Shown here piece by piece: positions 9,023 through 17,967 of a stretch of DNA of 64,000 bases. The notes beneath the pieces were generated by a model that was given only the letters and a program-made list of their open reading frames with translations, did no database searches and was not told the DNA's origin. Made by a program: the position numbers and the translations under genes. The DNA comes from Pseudomonas sp. B28(2017) (GTDB taxonomy: Bacteria; Pseudomonadota; Gammaproteobacteria; Pseudomonadales; Pseudomonadaceae): contig NZ_NEJH01000009.1 in NCBI RefSeq assembly GCF_002113025.1, positions 62,001 through 126,000 of the forward strand. The letters are read 5' to 3'. How positions within the stretch are numbered: the stretch's first letter is position 1; each line of letters begins with the position of its first letter.

Positions 9023-10519
9023 CTAATTGGCCGCAACGGGCTTGCGAAGAAACAACACCAGCGGGCTCACCACCAGCATCACCAGCATCAGGACCTTGAA
9101 CTGGTCGATCACGGCGATGAACGCGGCCTGGCCGGTGACCATTTCGTTGAGTCCGCCCAGCACCTGCAGGGGTGCCGAAGCCAGCGAATGTGCAGCGGCG
9201 CGGTACGGCGTCAGGTTGCTGGCCAGCGCCATGTGCATCGCCTGAGTGTTGTTGAAGAAGAACAACTGCACGATCGCCACCCCCAACGTGCTGCCGTAGA
9301 CACGGGCCAGATTGAACAGACCGGTGCCTTCGGGGCGCAGCGTGGGGTCGAGCGTACTGAACGCGACCTTGCTCACCGCCGGCATCAGGATGCCCAGGCC
9401 CGCGCCCTGGATCGCACCGGCAACCGCCACGGGCCACTCGTCCATCAGCGGCGAATAACCGAGCATCAGCCAGTTGGCGTAAATCACCATGGCGACACCG
9501 GCCGCCACGAAAAGGCGCCGGTCGAAGCGCTCGGGCAGCCGCCCCATCAGCACAAAGGCGCCGACCAGTCCGATGCCACGGGGAATCGTCAGGGCGCCGG
9601 TGGTGTCAGGCGGGTAACCGAGAATTTCGTCCAGCATTGGCGAGGTCAGTGCCATGGTCGACAACAGCACGAAACCGAGGGCGAAAAAGATCACCGTCGA
9701 CAACACGAAGTTGCGGTCCTTGAGCAGGCGCTTGTTGAGGAAATGCACGTTCGAGGTCAACACATGCACCACAAACAGGTAGATCCCCAGCGCCGACGCC
9801 ACGGCTTCCAGCCAGATCTCGGGCGCGGCGAACCAGTCCAGTCGCTCACCCCGGTCGAGCAGCATTTGCAGGCTGATCATGCCGAGGGTAAAGGTGCCGA
9901 AACCGAAGAAGTCGAACGCCGGAGGTTTCGCGGCTTTCTTCTCGGCCAACAACAGCACCGCCACCAGGAAGATAAACGCCGACAGTGGCACGCTGAGGTA
10001 GAACATCGGCCGCCAGCCAAAATGCTCGGCGATCCAGCCACCGATGCTCGGGCCGCTGACGATGCCGAACAGCACAATGGCGGTCCAGTTCGCGGCAAAT
10101 TTGGCCCGCTTGTCCTGCGCCAGGGTTTGCGTGGCAATCGCCATCGACAGCGGCGCCAGTACGCCACTGGCAATGCCTTGAATGATGCGCGCCCCCACGA
10201 ACTCCAGCGGCGCCGTCGCGGCCGTGGCGAGCAACAAGCCAAGGACGAACAACGCCAGCGCTGCCTGATACACCAGCTTCAAGCCAAAGCGTGCGGCCAG
10301 CCACTGCGCGAGCGGCATGCTGATCGCACTGGCGGCCAGGTACGAGGTGAAAATCCACCCTGCCTGATCGTCACTCATCGACAGGCTGCCCTGGATCAAC
10401 CTGAGTGCCGAATTCGGCAGTGGCAGGTTTGCCGACTGCATATAGGTCGCCAGCAGGGCGGCGAACCTGAGCGAACGCGCACCCTCCCCACCGGGGTTTA
10501 CCATCGGTTGGGCGTTCAT
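9023..10519 (-). CDS. MFS drug efflux pump, EmrB/QacA (DHA2) family
   Basis: 498 residues with about 14 predicted membrane helices. Typical DHA2 features: SLSMSDDQAGWIFTSYLAA near helix 1-2, ISMPLAQWLAARFG (motif A-like), GARIIQGIASGVLAPLSMAI (motif B with Arg) and GIVSGPSIGGWIAEHFGW (motif C). It is the inner membrane proton-driven transporter of the tripartite system. Its ATG overlaps the stop of the fusion-protein gene (TGATG at 10517-10521), implying translational coupling. The substrate is unknown. Confidence 0.9.
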   Translation of the reverse strand: MNAQPMVNPGGEGARSLRFAALLATYMQSANLPLPNSALRLIQGSLSMSDDQAGWIFTSYLAASAISMPLAQWLAARFGLKLVYQAALALFVLGLLLATAATAPLEFVGARIIQGIASGVLAPLSMAIATQTLAQDKRAKFAANWTAIVLFGIVSGPSIGGWIAEHFGWRPMFYLSVPLSAFIFLVAVLLLAEKKAAKPPAFDFFGFGTFTLGMISLQMLLDRGERLDWFAAPEIWLEAVASALGIYLFVVHVLTSNVHFLNKRLLKDRNFVLSTVIFFALGFVLLSTMALTSPMLDEILGYPPDTTGALTIPRGIGLVGAFVLMGRLPERFDRRLFVAAGVAMVIYANWLMLGYSPLMDEWPVAVAGAIQGAGLGILMPAVSKVAFSTLDPTLRPEGTGLFNLARVYGSTLGVAIVQLFFFNNTQAMHMALASNLTPYRAAAHSLASAPLQVLGGLNEMVTGQAAFIAVIDQFKVLMLVMLVVSPLVLFLRKPVAAN

Positions 10520-11655
10520 CAGAAATTACCTGCGGTCAGCAATGCCTTGAGCGGATGCCACCAGGGACTGCGAAACCGGGTGTCGATTTTCACCGTGGCG
10601 CTGGTTCCGGAGAACAGCGGCAGCGCCGGATCCACTTCGTCAAGCTCAAGCCGCACCGGCACCCGCTGCGTCACCTTGACCCAGTTACCGGTGGCATTCT
10701 CCGGTGGCAGCAGCGCGAAATCCGACCCGGCCCCCGGACTCATGCTGGTGACGTGGGCCTTGAACACGCGATCCGGGTAGGTATCGATACAAATGGTGGC
10801 TTCCTGGCCCGGACGCATGTGGGTCACGTCGGTTTCGCGGAAGTTGGCCTCAATCCAGATCTCGTGACCGGACAACAAGGCAAAGGCCGGCGCGCCGTTG
10901 TTCACGTAGTTACCCACCTGCAGGTCGTCGACCTTGGCCACGGTGCCATCCTGCGGTGCATACACCGTGGTGTACGAGAGGTACAACTGCGCCTCGTCGA
11001 GCTGTGCCCTGGCCTCGCGAACCGTAGGGTGGTTATCGGCATCGATGTCCGGATTGCCGTTCAAGGCCACCACGGTGCTGGCGATCTGTTGTTCGATGGA
11101 CGCGATCCGTTGCCGCGCCACTTTCACGTCGGTGTCGGCACGTTCGTAAATCGACTTCGAAACGAACTCGGACGCGACCAGTGCTTTCTTGCGGGCAAAA
11201 TCCTTTTGGTCGAAGTCGGCCGACTCTTTCGCCGATTGCAGTTCCGCCTGTTGCTGGTGATAGCTGGCCTTGAGCCCGTCGATACGCAGCCGTGCCACGC
11301 TCAGTTGTGCCTGTGCGCGGTCGACGGCGATCTGGAACGGTTTCGGGTCGATCCGGAACAGCACCTGGCCCTTATGGACCTGCTGATTGTCCTCGACGGC
11401 GATGTCTACCACTTGCCCGGAAATCCGCGCATTGATCGACGCCTTCGCCACCCGGGCGTAAGCGTTATCGGTCGAAACATAAGCCTGCCCCGACACGTAA
11501 TGGGCATAGCCCAGCGCCGCGAAGAGAACGGGAACACCCACCATCAGCCAGGGACGCAACCGCTGTTTCAGCGGTTTTTGGGTGGGTGCGCCGGGCGGGG
11601 TTGGGCCAGGTTGCCCGAAGGCCTGTGAAGCCGGGATATCGAACGCTTTGGTCAT
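10519..11655 (-). CDS. HlyD/EmrA-type membrane fusion protein
   Basis: 378 residues from the ATG at 11655. A proline-rich cytoplasmic tail precedes one membrane helix (about residues 32-52, LRPWLMVGVPVLFAALGYAH). Then come the lipoyl half (YVSTDNAYARVAKASINARI), a long coiled hairpin (about 110-220) and the return half (LSYTTVYAPQDGTVAKVDDL). This is the periplasmic adaptor of the pump, first gene of the minus-strand operon adaptor-MFS-outer membrane factor-AKR-LysR. It is divergent from the TetR gene, and candidate operators lie in the 260-bp gap. Confidence 0.9.
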   Translation of the reverse strand: MTKAFDIPASQAFGQPGPTPPGAPTQKPLKQRLRPWLMVGVPVLFAALGYAHYVSGQAYVSTDNAYARVAKASINARISGQVVDIAVEDNQQVHKGQVLFRIDPKPFQIAVDRAQAQLSVARLRIDGLKASYHQQQAELQSAKESADFDQKDFARKKALVASEFVSKSIYERADTDVKVARQRIASIEQQIASTVVALNGNPDIDADNHPTVREARAQLDEAQLYLSYTTVYAPQDGTVAKVDDLQVGNYVNNGAPAFALLSGHEIWIEANFRETDVTHMRPGQEATICIDTYPDRVFKAHVTSMSPGAGSDFALLPPENATGNWVKVTQRVPVRLELDEVDPALPLFSGTSATVKIDTRFRSPWWHPLKALLTAGNF

Positions 11656-11834
11656 GGTCGAGTACGCCTTTAGCCGGGTAATCGGGCCGGTGTCGGCAAC
11701 AAGCGCCAGCGGCCCGGATGTCAATAAATGCTGGAAACAAGCAAGCCCGTGCGCGGTCAGGAGGATCGCTCCCACCACGTCGGTTTCGTCGCCGCAACAC
11801 TCAGTTCGCGCTCGGCTACAACAACCCCTGGATC

Positions 11835-11863
11835 AAGGAATTTCTGATTCCTTAATTTTGTGC
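11835..11863. promoter_or_regulatory. Inverted repeat plus half-site in the efflux/tetR intergenic region
   Basis: AAGGAAT (11835-11841) and ATTCCTT (11847-11853) form a perfect 7-bp inverted repeat around TTCTG. Directly after comes ATTTTGTGC (11855-11863), nearly identical to the arm of the palindrome at 11904-11927. Position between divergent efflux and tetR genes makes regulatory use likely. Confidence 0.45.
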
Positions 11864-11903
11864 GATGGTGTAAGAATATCCCTCGACCCCTATCCTCACA
11901 AGG

Positions 11904-11927
11904 ATTTTGTACGACATGGCACAAAAT
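11904..11927. promoter_or_regulatory. Candidate TetR operator overlapping the tetR start codon
   Basis: ATTTTGTAC (11904-11912) faces GCACAAAAT (11919-11927), with eight of nine bases complementary and six bases between. The palindrome covers the tetR ATG (11916), so binding would allow autoregulation. A near-identical half-site lies at 11855-11863. Assignment to this repressor is inference from position and symmetry. Confidence 0.5.
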
Positions 11928-12542
11928 AAATCGACAGAGGGCAAAAGCCGTGGCCGCCCTCGGGCATACGACCCGCAGACAGCGTTGCAGCAAGCACTTG
12001 GTGTGTTCTGGAACACTGGCTATTCCGGCGCGTCGCTCGATAGCATCGCCACCGCCGCCGGCATGAATCGCCCCAGCCTCTATGCGGCATTCGGCGACAA
12101 GCACGCGCTCTATATCAAAGCGCTGGAGCAGTATTGGGAGTTTGCCGCGGCGTCCATGCACGAGGCGCTGACGGACCTGGACGTGCCGTTGGCCGAGGCC
12201 TTGCAGCGTTTCTACGAGGGGCAGTTATCGATTTACTTCTCGGGCGACGGTCAGCCCCGTGGTTGCTTCGCCATCGGCACGGCAACCACCGAAGCCGTCG
12301 AGGACCCGGAAATTCGCGAGGTGCTGTCCGACCGCTTGAGCCGGCTGGATGCCGATCTGGAAGTTCGCCTGCAAGCGGCGAAAAATGCTGGCGAGTTGAA
12401 AGTCGATGCCGACCCGGCGGCCCTTGCCGTGCTCGCCTCGTCTCTGCTGCACAGCATTTCGATACGTGCCCGGGCCGGTAAATCCCGAGCCGAGCTGACG
12501 GAACTGGCACGCCAGGCGATCAGAGTGATCTGCGGTGAGTGA
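11916..12542 (+). CDS. TetR/AcrR-family repressor
   Basis: 208 residues from ATG 11916. The N-terminal HTH (about residues 18-62) reads ALGVFWNTGYSGASLDSI then MNRPSLYAAFGDKHALY, the typical TetR helix 2-4 pattern. The C-terminal ligand domain contains GCFAIGTATTEAVEDPEI, as in many AcrR/NemR-like members. It is divergent from the efflux operon, which it most likely represses. Its last bases overlap the start of the DNA glycosylase gene, so the two are coupled. Confidence 0.9.
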   Translation: MAQNKSTEGKSRGRPRAYDPQTALQQALGVFWNTGYSGASLDSIATAAGMNRPSLYAAFGDKHALYIKALEQYWEFAAASMHEALTDLDVPLAEALQRFYEGQLSIYFSGDGQPRGCFAIGTATTEAVEDPEIREVLSDRLSRLDADLEVRLQAAKNAGELKVDADPAALAVLASSLLHSISIRARAGKSRAELTELARQAIRVICGE

Positions 12543-13056
12543 AAAACTCGAAGATATCCTCGCCGGGCAGTTGGCCGTGATCTTCTGCGGCATCAACCCC
12601 GGAATGACTGCCGCCGCCCAGGGGCACCATTTTGCAGGGCGCGGCAACCGCTTCTGGCGCACGCTGCATCTCGCCGGGTTTACCCCCGAGCAAGTGCGAC
12701 CGGAAAACGATCGGACGATCTTGAGCTACCAATGCGGATTGACCGCAGTGGTCGAACGGCCGACGGCCAGTGCGGATCAGTTGTCACTGCATGAGTTCAG
12801 CGCCATTGCCGCCGGCTTCGAACAGAAAATCGCACGCCATGCGCCGTGTTTCGTGGCGTTTCTGGGCAAGGCGGCCTATTGTGCGCTGTCCGGTCAGCGG
12901 GACATTGCCTGGGGCCTGCAACCGAAAACCTTCGGCAACGCTACGGTCTGGGTCCTGCCCAACCCCAGCGGGAGAAATCGTGGGTTCAGCCTTGAGCAAC
13001 TGGTCACGGCGTACCGCGAACTGCGCCTGGCCGTCGACGAAATCCGGCGGGGGTAA
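12535..13056 (+). CDS. mug: G/U mismatch-specific DNA glycosylase
   Basis: Removes uracil or ethenocytosine opposite G in base-excision repair. 173 residues, close to the usual family length, starting at GTG 12535 and overlapping tetR by eight bases. The two Mug/TDG motifs are present: GINPG (residues about 19-23, with the catalytic-site Asn) and NPSG near residue 143, plus FAGRGNRFWRTLHLAGF between them. Coupling to a tetR gene suggests induction by whatever ligand the repressor senses (inference). Confidence 0.92.
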   Translation: MSEKLEDILAGQLAVIFCGINPGMTAAAQGHHFAGRGNRFWRTLHLAGFTPEQVRPENDRTILSYQCGLTAVVERPTASADQLSLHEFSAIAAGFEQKIARHAPCFVAFLGKAAYCALSGQRDIAWGLQPKTFGNATVWVLPNPSGRNRGFSLEQLVTAYRELRLAVDEIRRG

Positions 13057-13140
13057 TCACCCCGGTGGGATCGTCGCGAGCACACCGATCAGGATGGTCA
13101 ACACCAGAAAACCGCCGAGAAAAATCGTCATCTTGGCCAT
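13057..13140 (-). CDS. 27-residue single-helix membrane protein
   Basis: ATG at 13138-13140 is preceded by GGGAGG four bases upstream, a strong ribosome binding site. The 27-residue product is one hydrophobic helix (residues about 5-24) after a short basic N-terminus (MAKM) and ends IPPG. It abuts the stop of mug convergently. No family is recognised; the size and layout resemble small regulatory subunits of membrane complexes. Confidence 0.55.
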   Translation of the reverse strand: MAKMTIFLGGFLVLTILIGVLATIPPG

Positions 13141-13209
13141 ATGGCCTCCCACACTATGAATTGGCGGTACAGGGGCGTCGTGCGCTGCCCCCAACGGCGT
13201 ACCGAAGAC

Positions 13210-14292
13210 TTATTGTGGGCTGGCGGCTGCATCCGTTACAGAGGCAGATTGCCTTGAAAAATACGGATCAGATCGGCTTTCACGTTGTACCTTCGGGCGT
13301 TTTGCCGGGAAGCATTTACGGGCTACGTCCACAAATGGCGTGACGATCAAACCCTGCATCGTCAGGTAACGCTCGTGATCCTGCTCACCGGTGCCGAATT
13401 GAATGGGCTCGGGTCTGGACTGCGTGACATAGAGCGTGCCGAACATCCAGTCCCACAGAGACAGATTGATGCCGAAGTTCTTGTTGAAGTGGCGCGGCGC
13501 ATCACTGTGATGAATCTGGTGTTGTGCCGGGCTGCTCAGCACCCGCTCAAGCACCGGCCCGAAGGAAAACCAGACATGGCTGTGTCGCAGGTTCGCCGCC
13601 AGGCTATTGAAGATGAATACCATGTAGGTCACGCCAAATAGCGTATAGCGGCTGATTTCCCCGCCGCAGGCGTACCAGAAGACACCGGCAAACGCGCTTA
13701 GACAGATGATGTCGGTGAGCTTTTCGACCACCTCTTCCAGAAAGTGCACCCGGCTGGCCGTCGCCGGCACCAGCACGGGCGCCGAATGATGGACTTTGTG
13801 GAAGGCCCACAGATAGCGCGAATGAAAAGCGCGATGGCCCCAGTAGTGGCTGAAATCCTTGACCAGGAAAACGCCCAGCCCATAGAGCAGGGTCAGCGCC
13901 AGGTTCTCCTCCACTTGCGTACGCGCGCCCCACAGGTTGGTGAAGAACGCGATGTAGTCAGCTGAACGCAAGACGTACGGATCGACCAGGCCGACGATGG
14001 GCAGCACCAGGACAACCTTGAGGATGGCCAGAACAAAGTAGTAGCGGTAGTCGAGCAGCGCCGAGCGATGCAGATACACCCGGCAGCCGCCTATGAACTG
14101 ACCGAACGAGCTCGCGTCGGTCAAGCCCCGGGATTTGCGCAAGCGAAACAGGCCATAAGCGACGCCGTAAGACATGCAGAGAAAGGATAGACCGAGCCGA
14201 CCGTTGAAGTCGAAAATGCCCAGGAACTGACCGGTGACCGGTTCGATCACCCACTTGAGTAAATGAAGATGGATAGTGGCAAGAACATCCAT
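13210..14292 (-). CDS. Sterol desaturase/fatty acid hydroxylase family protein
   Basis: A 360-residue integral membrane protein with the three histidine motifs of the di-iron hydroxylase superfamily: HYWGH (about residue 148), HKVHH (about 166) and HQIHH (about 260). Several membrane helices lie before and between them. The family inserts hydroxyl groups or double bonds into lipids using O2. Compared with the second family member in this window (54574-55428) it has a longer N-terminal membrane region and a polar tail. It is flanked by the small membrane gene and a VIT1-like gene on the same strand. Substrate unknown. Confidence 0.88.
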   Translation of the reverse strand: MDVLATIHLHLLKWVIEPVTGQFLGIFDFNGRLGLSFLCMSYGVAYGLFRLRKSRGLTDASSFGQFIGGCRVYLHRSALLDYRYYFVLAILKVVLVLPIVGLVDPYVLRSADYIAFFTNLWGARTQVEENLALTLLYGLGVFLVKDFSHYWGHRAFHSRYLWAFHKVHHSAPVLVPATASRVHFLEEVVEKLTDIICLSAFAGVFWYACGGEISRYTLFGVTYMVFIFNSLAANLRHSHVWFSFGPVLERVLSSPAQHQIHHSDAPRHFNKNFGINLSLWDWMFGTLYVTQSRPEPIQFGTGEQDHERYLTMQGLIVTPFVDVARKCFPAKRPKVQRESRSDPYFSRQSASVTDAAASPQ

Positions 14293-14369
14293 ACCAGGCT
14301 GCCCGACGTAAATGGAAGGGCAAGTGTAAATGAGAACGAGTCTTTAGTGTGTTGAATTATCCCCTGTCG

Positions 14370-15032
14370 TTATCCACCCAGTGCAATGATTGCAAGGATC
14401 AGCACCGCCCCCGTGGTGGCCATGATCACCCCACCCTGCCATTGCGTGGCGCCCGCGTATCTGGCAAGCATCCAGCCTGCAATGAACAGCACCACGAGTC
14501 CGATCAGGTTGGACAGGCGGATGGCGAGTGCAGTCTGGTCGAGCAGTATGAACGGCACCACCAGCGGAAAGGTCGAGCACACCACCAACAGGAAAACCCC
14601 GAGCGCACCCTTGAAGTCGTTCCAGCCGAGGCCGGCGCGGGTCGGCAAGGGGGGTTGCTCAAGCAGCCGACGGCGCAACAATTCCAGGCCCTCGCTGCCG
14701 GCTGCCGTCGCGAATTGCATCGGCAACACTTGCGCAACGAGCGCCTGACCGGCTGCGGCGTCCGTGCCATTGCGCAGGTCGAGGTACAGCTTGATTCGGC
14801 GCGTGCGCTCGACCAGTGCGCGCAACAGGTACATGACCGCATCGGCCAGTCCCCAGGCGAGATTGCATCCGAGCGCGGCAAGCATCATCGTGCGTTCGGC
14901 CGCCTGGTCTGCCGTGGACACGCTGATGGTACCGGTGAACGTCATGGCCATCAGCAGGCCGAAGATCACCTCGGTAATGCGCTCGACAGGGTCAAGCACA
15001 GGCGCCCTTTCGAATTGCCCCTTGGTTTGCAT
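14370..15032 (-). CDS. VIT1/CCC1-like membrane protein
   Basis: 220 residues from ATG 15032, seven bases after GAGG. The N-terminus (LDPVERITEVIFGLLMAMTFTGTIS) matches the first helix of vacuolar-iron-transporter-like proteins, followed by a helix with NLAWGLADAVMYLL, a cytoplasmic segment and three more C-terminal helices. These proteins are predicted Fe/Mn transporters of the inner membrane. The upstream start at 15149 would add a non-hydrophobic stretch and is less likely. It is divergent from the DUF3302 gene. Confidence 0.75.
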   Translation of the reverse strand: MQTKGQFERAPVLDPVERITEVIFGLLMAMTFTGTISVSTADQAAERTMMLAALGCNLAWGLADAVMYLLRALVERTRRIKLYLDLRNGTDAAAGQALVAQVLPMQFATAAGSEGLELLRRRLLEQPPLPTRAGLGWNDFKGALGVFLLVVCSTFPLVVPFILLDQTALAIRLSNLIGLVVLFIAGWMLARYAGATQWQGGVIMATTGAVLILAIIALGG

Positions 15033-15183
15033 GAATTCACCTCGCCAGGATGTGCCGGCACGATAGCGGTCAACGCTTCGGTCGGGCACCGGTTGCTCAA
15101 ACTGGATATCCGCGTCCCCGTCAAGTGTAGTTTGAACGGCTACACTCATGCGGACACGTCACCTGCTGCAAAAGGAGTGATTC

Positions 15184-15555
15184 ATGCTTGATTACTTCGC
15201 GCTGGGCATACTGATATTTGTCGGGCTCGTCTTGTTCTACGGGATCATCCTGCTCCACGACATCCCCTATGAAATTGCCGTCCACCGCAACCACCCTCAC
15301 CAGGATGCGATCCACGCCACCGGCTGGGTCAGCCTGTTCACCTTGCATGCACTCTGGCCGTTCCTGTGGATCTGGGCGATGGCCTACCGAGAGGACCGGG
15401 GCTGGGGCTTCAGTGACGGACACTCAGCAAAAAGCCATGTGGTTCACCTCGAACAACAGGTCGCCGAACTGCAAGGGCGGATCGAGCGCCTCGAGGCGGC
15501 AACAGGCACTGCACAGAGCAGGCTGCCAACGGACAATCACGGCGAGGGCCTCTGA
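15184..15555 (+). CDS. DUF3302 inner membrane protein, YiaW-like
   Basis: 123 residues with two membrane helices (about 4-24 and 48-66), the conserved loop HDIPYEIAVHRNHPHQDAIH between them and a C-terminal coiled coil (HLEQQVAELQGRIERLEA). This is the pattern of the YiaW/YibI family, which pairs with YiaV/YibH fusion proteins. AGGAG lies five bases before the ATG. It is separated from the HlyD-like gene by three bases, so they form an operon. Confidence 0.85.
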   Translation: MLDYFALGILIFVGLVLFYGIILLHDIPYEIAVHRNHPHQDAIHATGWVSLFTLHALWPFLWIWAMAYREDRGWGFSDGHSAKSHVVHLEQQVAELQGRIERLEAATGTAQSRLPTDNHGEGL

Positions 15556-15558
15556 GCC

Positions 15559-16518
15559 ATGGATCTTTTACTCATTCTGACGTATGCCGCACTCTGCGTT
15601 GCCATCTTCAAGATCTTCCGCATCCCCCTGAACAAATGGACGGTGCCCACAGCGGTACTGGGCGGGATCGTGATCATCGGCGCGCTGATTTTCACCATGA
15701 ACTACAACCACCCCTACTCCGAGGTGGCGCGTACTTATTTCGTATCGGTTCCGGTCATACCCGTCGTCAGCGGCCAGGTGATCGATGTGCCGGTGAAAGC
15801 CAACCAGCCCCTGGAAAAAGGCGATGTGCTGTTCAGCATCGATCCCGCGCCTTTCGAATACCGGGTCAAATCCCTCAAGGCGCAACTGATTGCCGCCCAG
15901 GCCGATCGCGCCCGGATCACCGAGTTGATCAAGCGTAATTTCGGCACCCAACGGGAACTGGACATTGTGGTCGCGCGCAGCGATGACCTGAAGGCACAAC
16001 TGGACAACGCGCAATACGAACTCGACAACACCACGGTCCGTGCGCCGAGCAAAGGCTTCGTCACCCATGTTTCGCTGCGTCCGGGCATGATGGCGACCAA
16101 GTTGCCGCTGCGCCCTTCGATGGTCTTCATTCCTGACGAAGGGCATTACTTCGCCGCATGGATGCGCCAGAACAGCCTGTTGCGCCTGACCGAGGGCGAC
16201 GAGGCCGAAGTCGCCTTTGATGGTATCCCCGGGAGAGTATTCGAAGGCAAGGTCAAAACCGTGGTCTCGGTCATCGCCGAAGGCCAGGTTCAACCTTCGG
16301 GCACGCTGATCGGCTTCACCGGTTCACCACCGCCCGGCCGGGTCCCGGTGATCATTGAAATCACCGACCCCGACTATGCCCAGTACAGCAACCAGATGCC
16401 CGGCGGGGCCTACGGCCAGGCGGCGTTGTACAGCCAGCATTTCCACCACATCGCGATGATGCGCAAGATCCTTCTGCGCATGGCCGCATGGATGAACTAC
16501 ATCTTTCCGTTCCACTAA
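15559..16518 (+). CDS. HlyD-family membrane fusion protein, YiaV-like
   Basis: 319 residues. Two membrane helices at the N-terminus (about 3-20 and 30-48) precede a lipoyl half (VIPVVSGQVIDVPVKANQPL), a short coiled hairpin and the return half (ELDNTTVRAPSKGFVTHVSL). It belongs to the YiaV/YibH subgroup associated with DUF3302 partners. The hairpin is shorter than in E. coli YiaV, making the protein shorter overall. No dedicated transporter or channel gene is adjacent, so partner and substrate are unknown. Confidence 0.85.
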   Translation: MDLLLILTYAALCVAIFKIFRIPLNKWTVPTAVLGGIVIIGALIFTMNYNHPYSEVARTYFVSVPVIPVVSGQVIDVPVKANQPLEKGDVLFSIDPAPFEYRVKSLKAQLIAAQADRARITELIKRNFGTQRELDIVVARSDDLKAQLDNAQYELDNTTVRAPSKGFVTHVSLRPGMMATKLPLRPSMVFIPDEGHYFAAWMRQNSLLRLTEGDEAEVAFDGIPGRVFEGKVKTVVSVIAEGQVQPSGTLIGFTGSPPPGRVPVIIEITDPDYAQYSNQMPGGAYGQAALYSQHFHHIAMMRKILLRMAAWMNYIFPFH

Positions 16519-16540
16519 TCCGACAGCGCCGGCAACTGGC

Positions 16541-17560
16541 TCAATCCTTGAATTGGGTCAGTTGCCGGTTCAGCGAACCGGCCTGATCGCGCAATTGCAG
16601 TGACTGGTCAAGCAGGCTGCGGATCGCTTGATCGTTCTGCTCGGAGATGCGGCTGACACCCTGGATGGCGACGGACAATTGCTCCCCCATCGCGACCTGG
16701 CTCTGGCGCGCCACTTCGCTGATGCGCGTCAGAATGTCCTGGGCATGTTGGCGGATCTGGTCGACACCTTGTGCCGAAGTGGTCAGTTGCACCACCCCCT
16801 GAAGCACTGCCTCACCGACCTGCTGCACGTTGGCCACGGTGTGGCGCACGTCCGAACCAATGGCCCCGATCATCTCGCCAATTTCCCCGGTTGAACGGCT
16901 GGTGCGCTCAGCCAGTTGCCGCACTTCATCGGCCACCACGGCAAACCCGCGCCCCTGCTCCCCTGCCCGCGCCGCTTCAATCGCCGCGTTGAGGGCCAGC
17001 AGGTTGATCTGGTCGGCAATGCTGGGGATCACCGCGATGATGTCGGCGATCTGCTGCGAGCATTTTCCAGATCGCCCACGGCGCCAGCCACCACGTCCAT
17101 GGTCTGATCGATGTGGGTGATACCGGCAAGCGTCTGGCTCATGTCCCCGGAAATATGCGTGGTCAGCATTTCGGTATTGCGGGCCAGCTGTTCCACGTCC
17201 TCGGCTTGCTGGGACATTTCCGTCACCGAGTGCGCCAGCGCCATGACACCGCTGGCCATTTCTTCGGTGGCCGTGTGTTGGGAAGTGGCAGGTTCGGCAA
17301 CCGCCTGAGTGGTATCCCCAAGTGCGTGGAGATCTGCATCAGCGGCGTCATGATCGATACCAGCATCACCTTCTGGCCGTTGCCCGTACTGTAGACATAG
17401 GGTTCGGTCGCCCACGATTGACGGGGGGGCAGCGGCCGGTAGTAGTACTGGTTATCGGCATTTTCGGGGGCGTAACCGCTCAACGGCTCGGCCTTCACCG
17501 TGCCATTCGCACGGTTCCAATAGGTCAGGTATCGACCGGTGACAGAACGGAGTGGTAAGA
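16541..17560 (-). pseudogene. Decayed methyl-accepting chemotaxis protein gene
   Basis: The minus strand encodes pieces of one chemoreceptor in different frames. 16541-17032 holds the conserved signalling hairpin (INLLALNAAIEAARAGEQGR) to the end. 17029-17415 holds the preceding adaptation region (TATEEMASGVMALAHSVTEM); a one-base deletion near 17055 breaks the frame, since GAAAATGCTCGCAG would read on if a base were restored. 17223-about 17560 holds dCache sensor residues (GYAPENADNQYYYRPLPPR). The membrane helix and HAMP are missing between the sensor and signalling parts, and the N-terminus is cut off near the IS110 fragment. It cannot make a working receptor. Confidence 0.85.
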
Positions 17561-17622
17561 AGAACTGGGTGCATTGGCGCTGGCAATGTCCAACGTTTGT
17601 TCGTCAGACCTTTGTGGAGTAG

Positions 17623-17838
17623 GCGGGTCAGACCATCAATAAATCCTTTTGGGCTGAAGCTTACTACCGGCAGCAACGCGCCAAAGGGAGTACCTGCCAG
17701 GCTGCCGTACGCACACTGGCGTTTAAGTGGATTCTGTACCGGGTCTGGCAGACCAGGACGCTCTACGATGAAACCACCTATTTGAATGCCTTGAGGAAGC
17801 GTGGTTCATCGCTCCTCAAGAACCTCGATTTTGGTTGA
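17623..17838 (+). mobile_element. C-terminal fragment of an IS110-family transposase, copy 1
   Basis: The open frame to TGA 17836-17838 encodes a stretch including FWAEAYYRQQRAKGSTCQAA, then LAFKWI and YDETTYLNAL, matching the second fragment at 56416-56588 (LAFKWIRVLYRCWQ, then YDETTYLNAL). The similarity continues past the stop codon in both copies, so each retains the element's 3-prime end. A few residues are missing relative to copy 2. It lies at the broken N-terminus of the chemoreceptor pseudogene. Confidence 0.7.
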
Positions 17839-17967
17839 CTGACTTCCTCAGGGCGTGAAGCTGCCCTTCGCGGAGGGCAACTCACGGCTGAGTTTTCACT
17901 CTGGCGAAGAAGAGTGAATGGGATATCTTGTCGAGCTGTCGATCCGCTCAACATTCCAAGGAGGCCA

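Noticed and set aside
7528..9099. Long open frame on the plus strand opposite the outer membrane factor gene
   Set aside because: It is antisense to a convincing gene, has Arg/Gly/His-heavy composition and no recognised domain; long antisense frames are normal in GC-rich DNA.
9188..10780. 530-codon plus-strand open frame opposite the MFS gene
   Set aside because: Same reasons: extreme Gln/Arg/His composition and full overlap with a membrane transporter gene.
15559..16518. Second multidrug efflux adaptor
   Set aside because: It belongs to the YiaV/DUF3302 pair and has no pump or outer membrane gene beside it, so a drug-efflux label is not supported.
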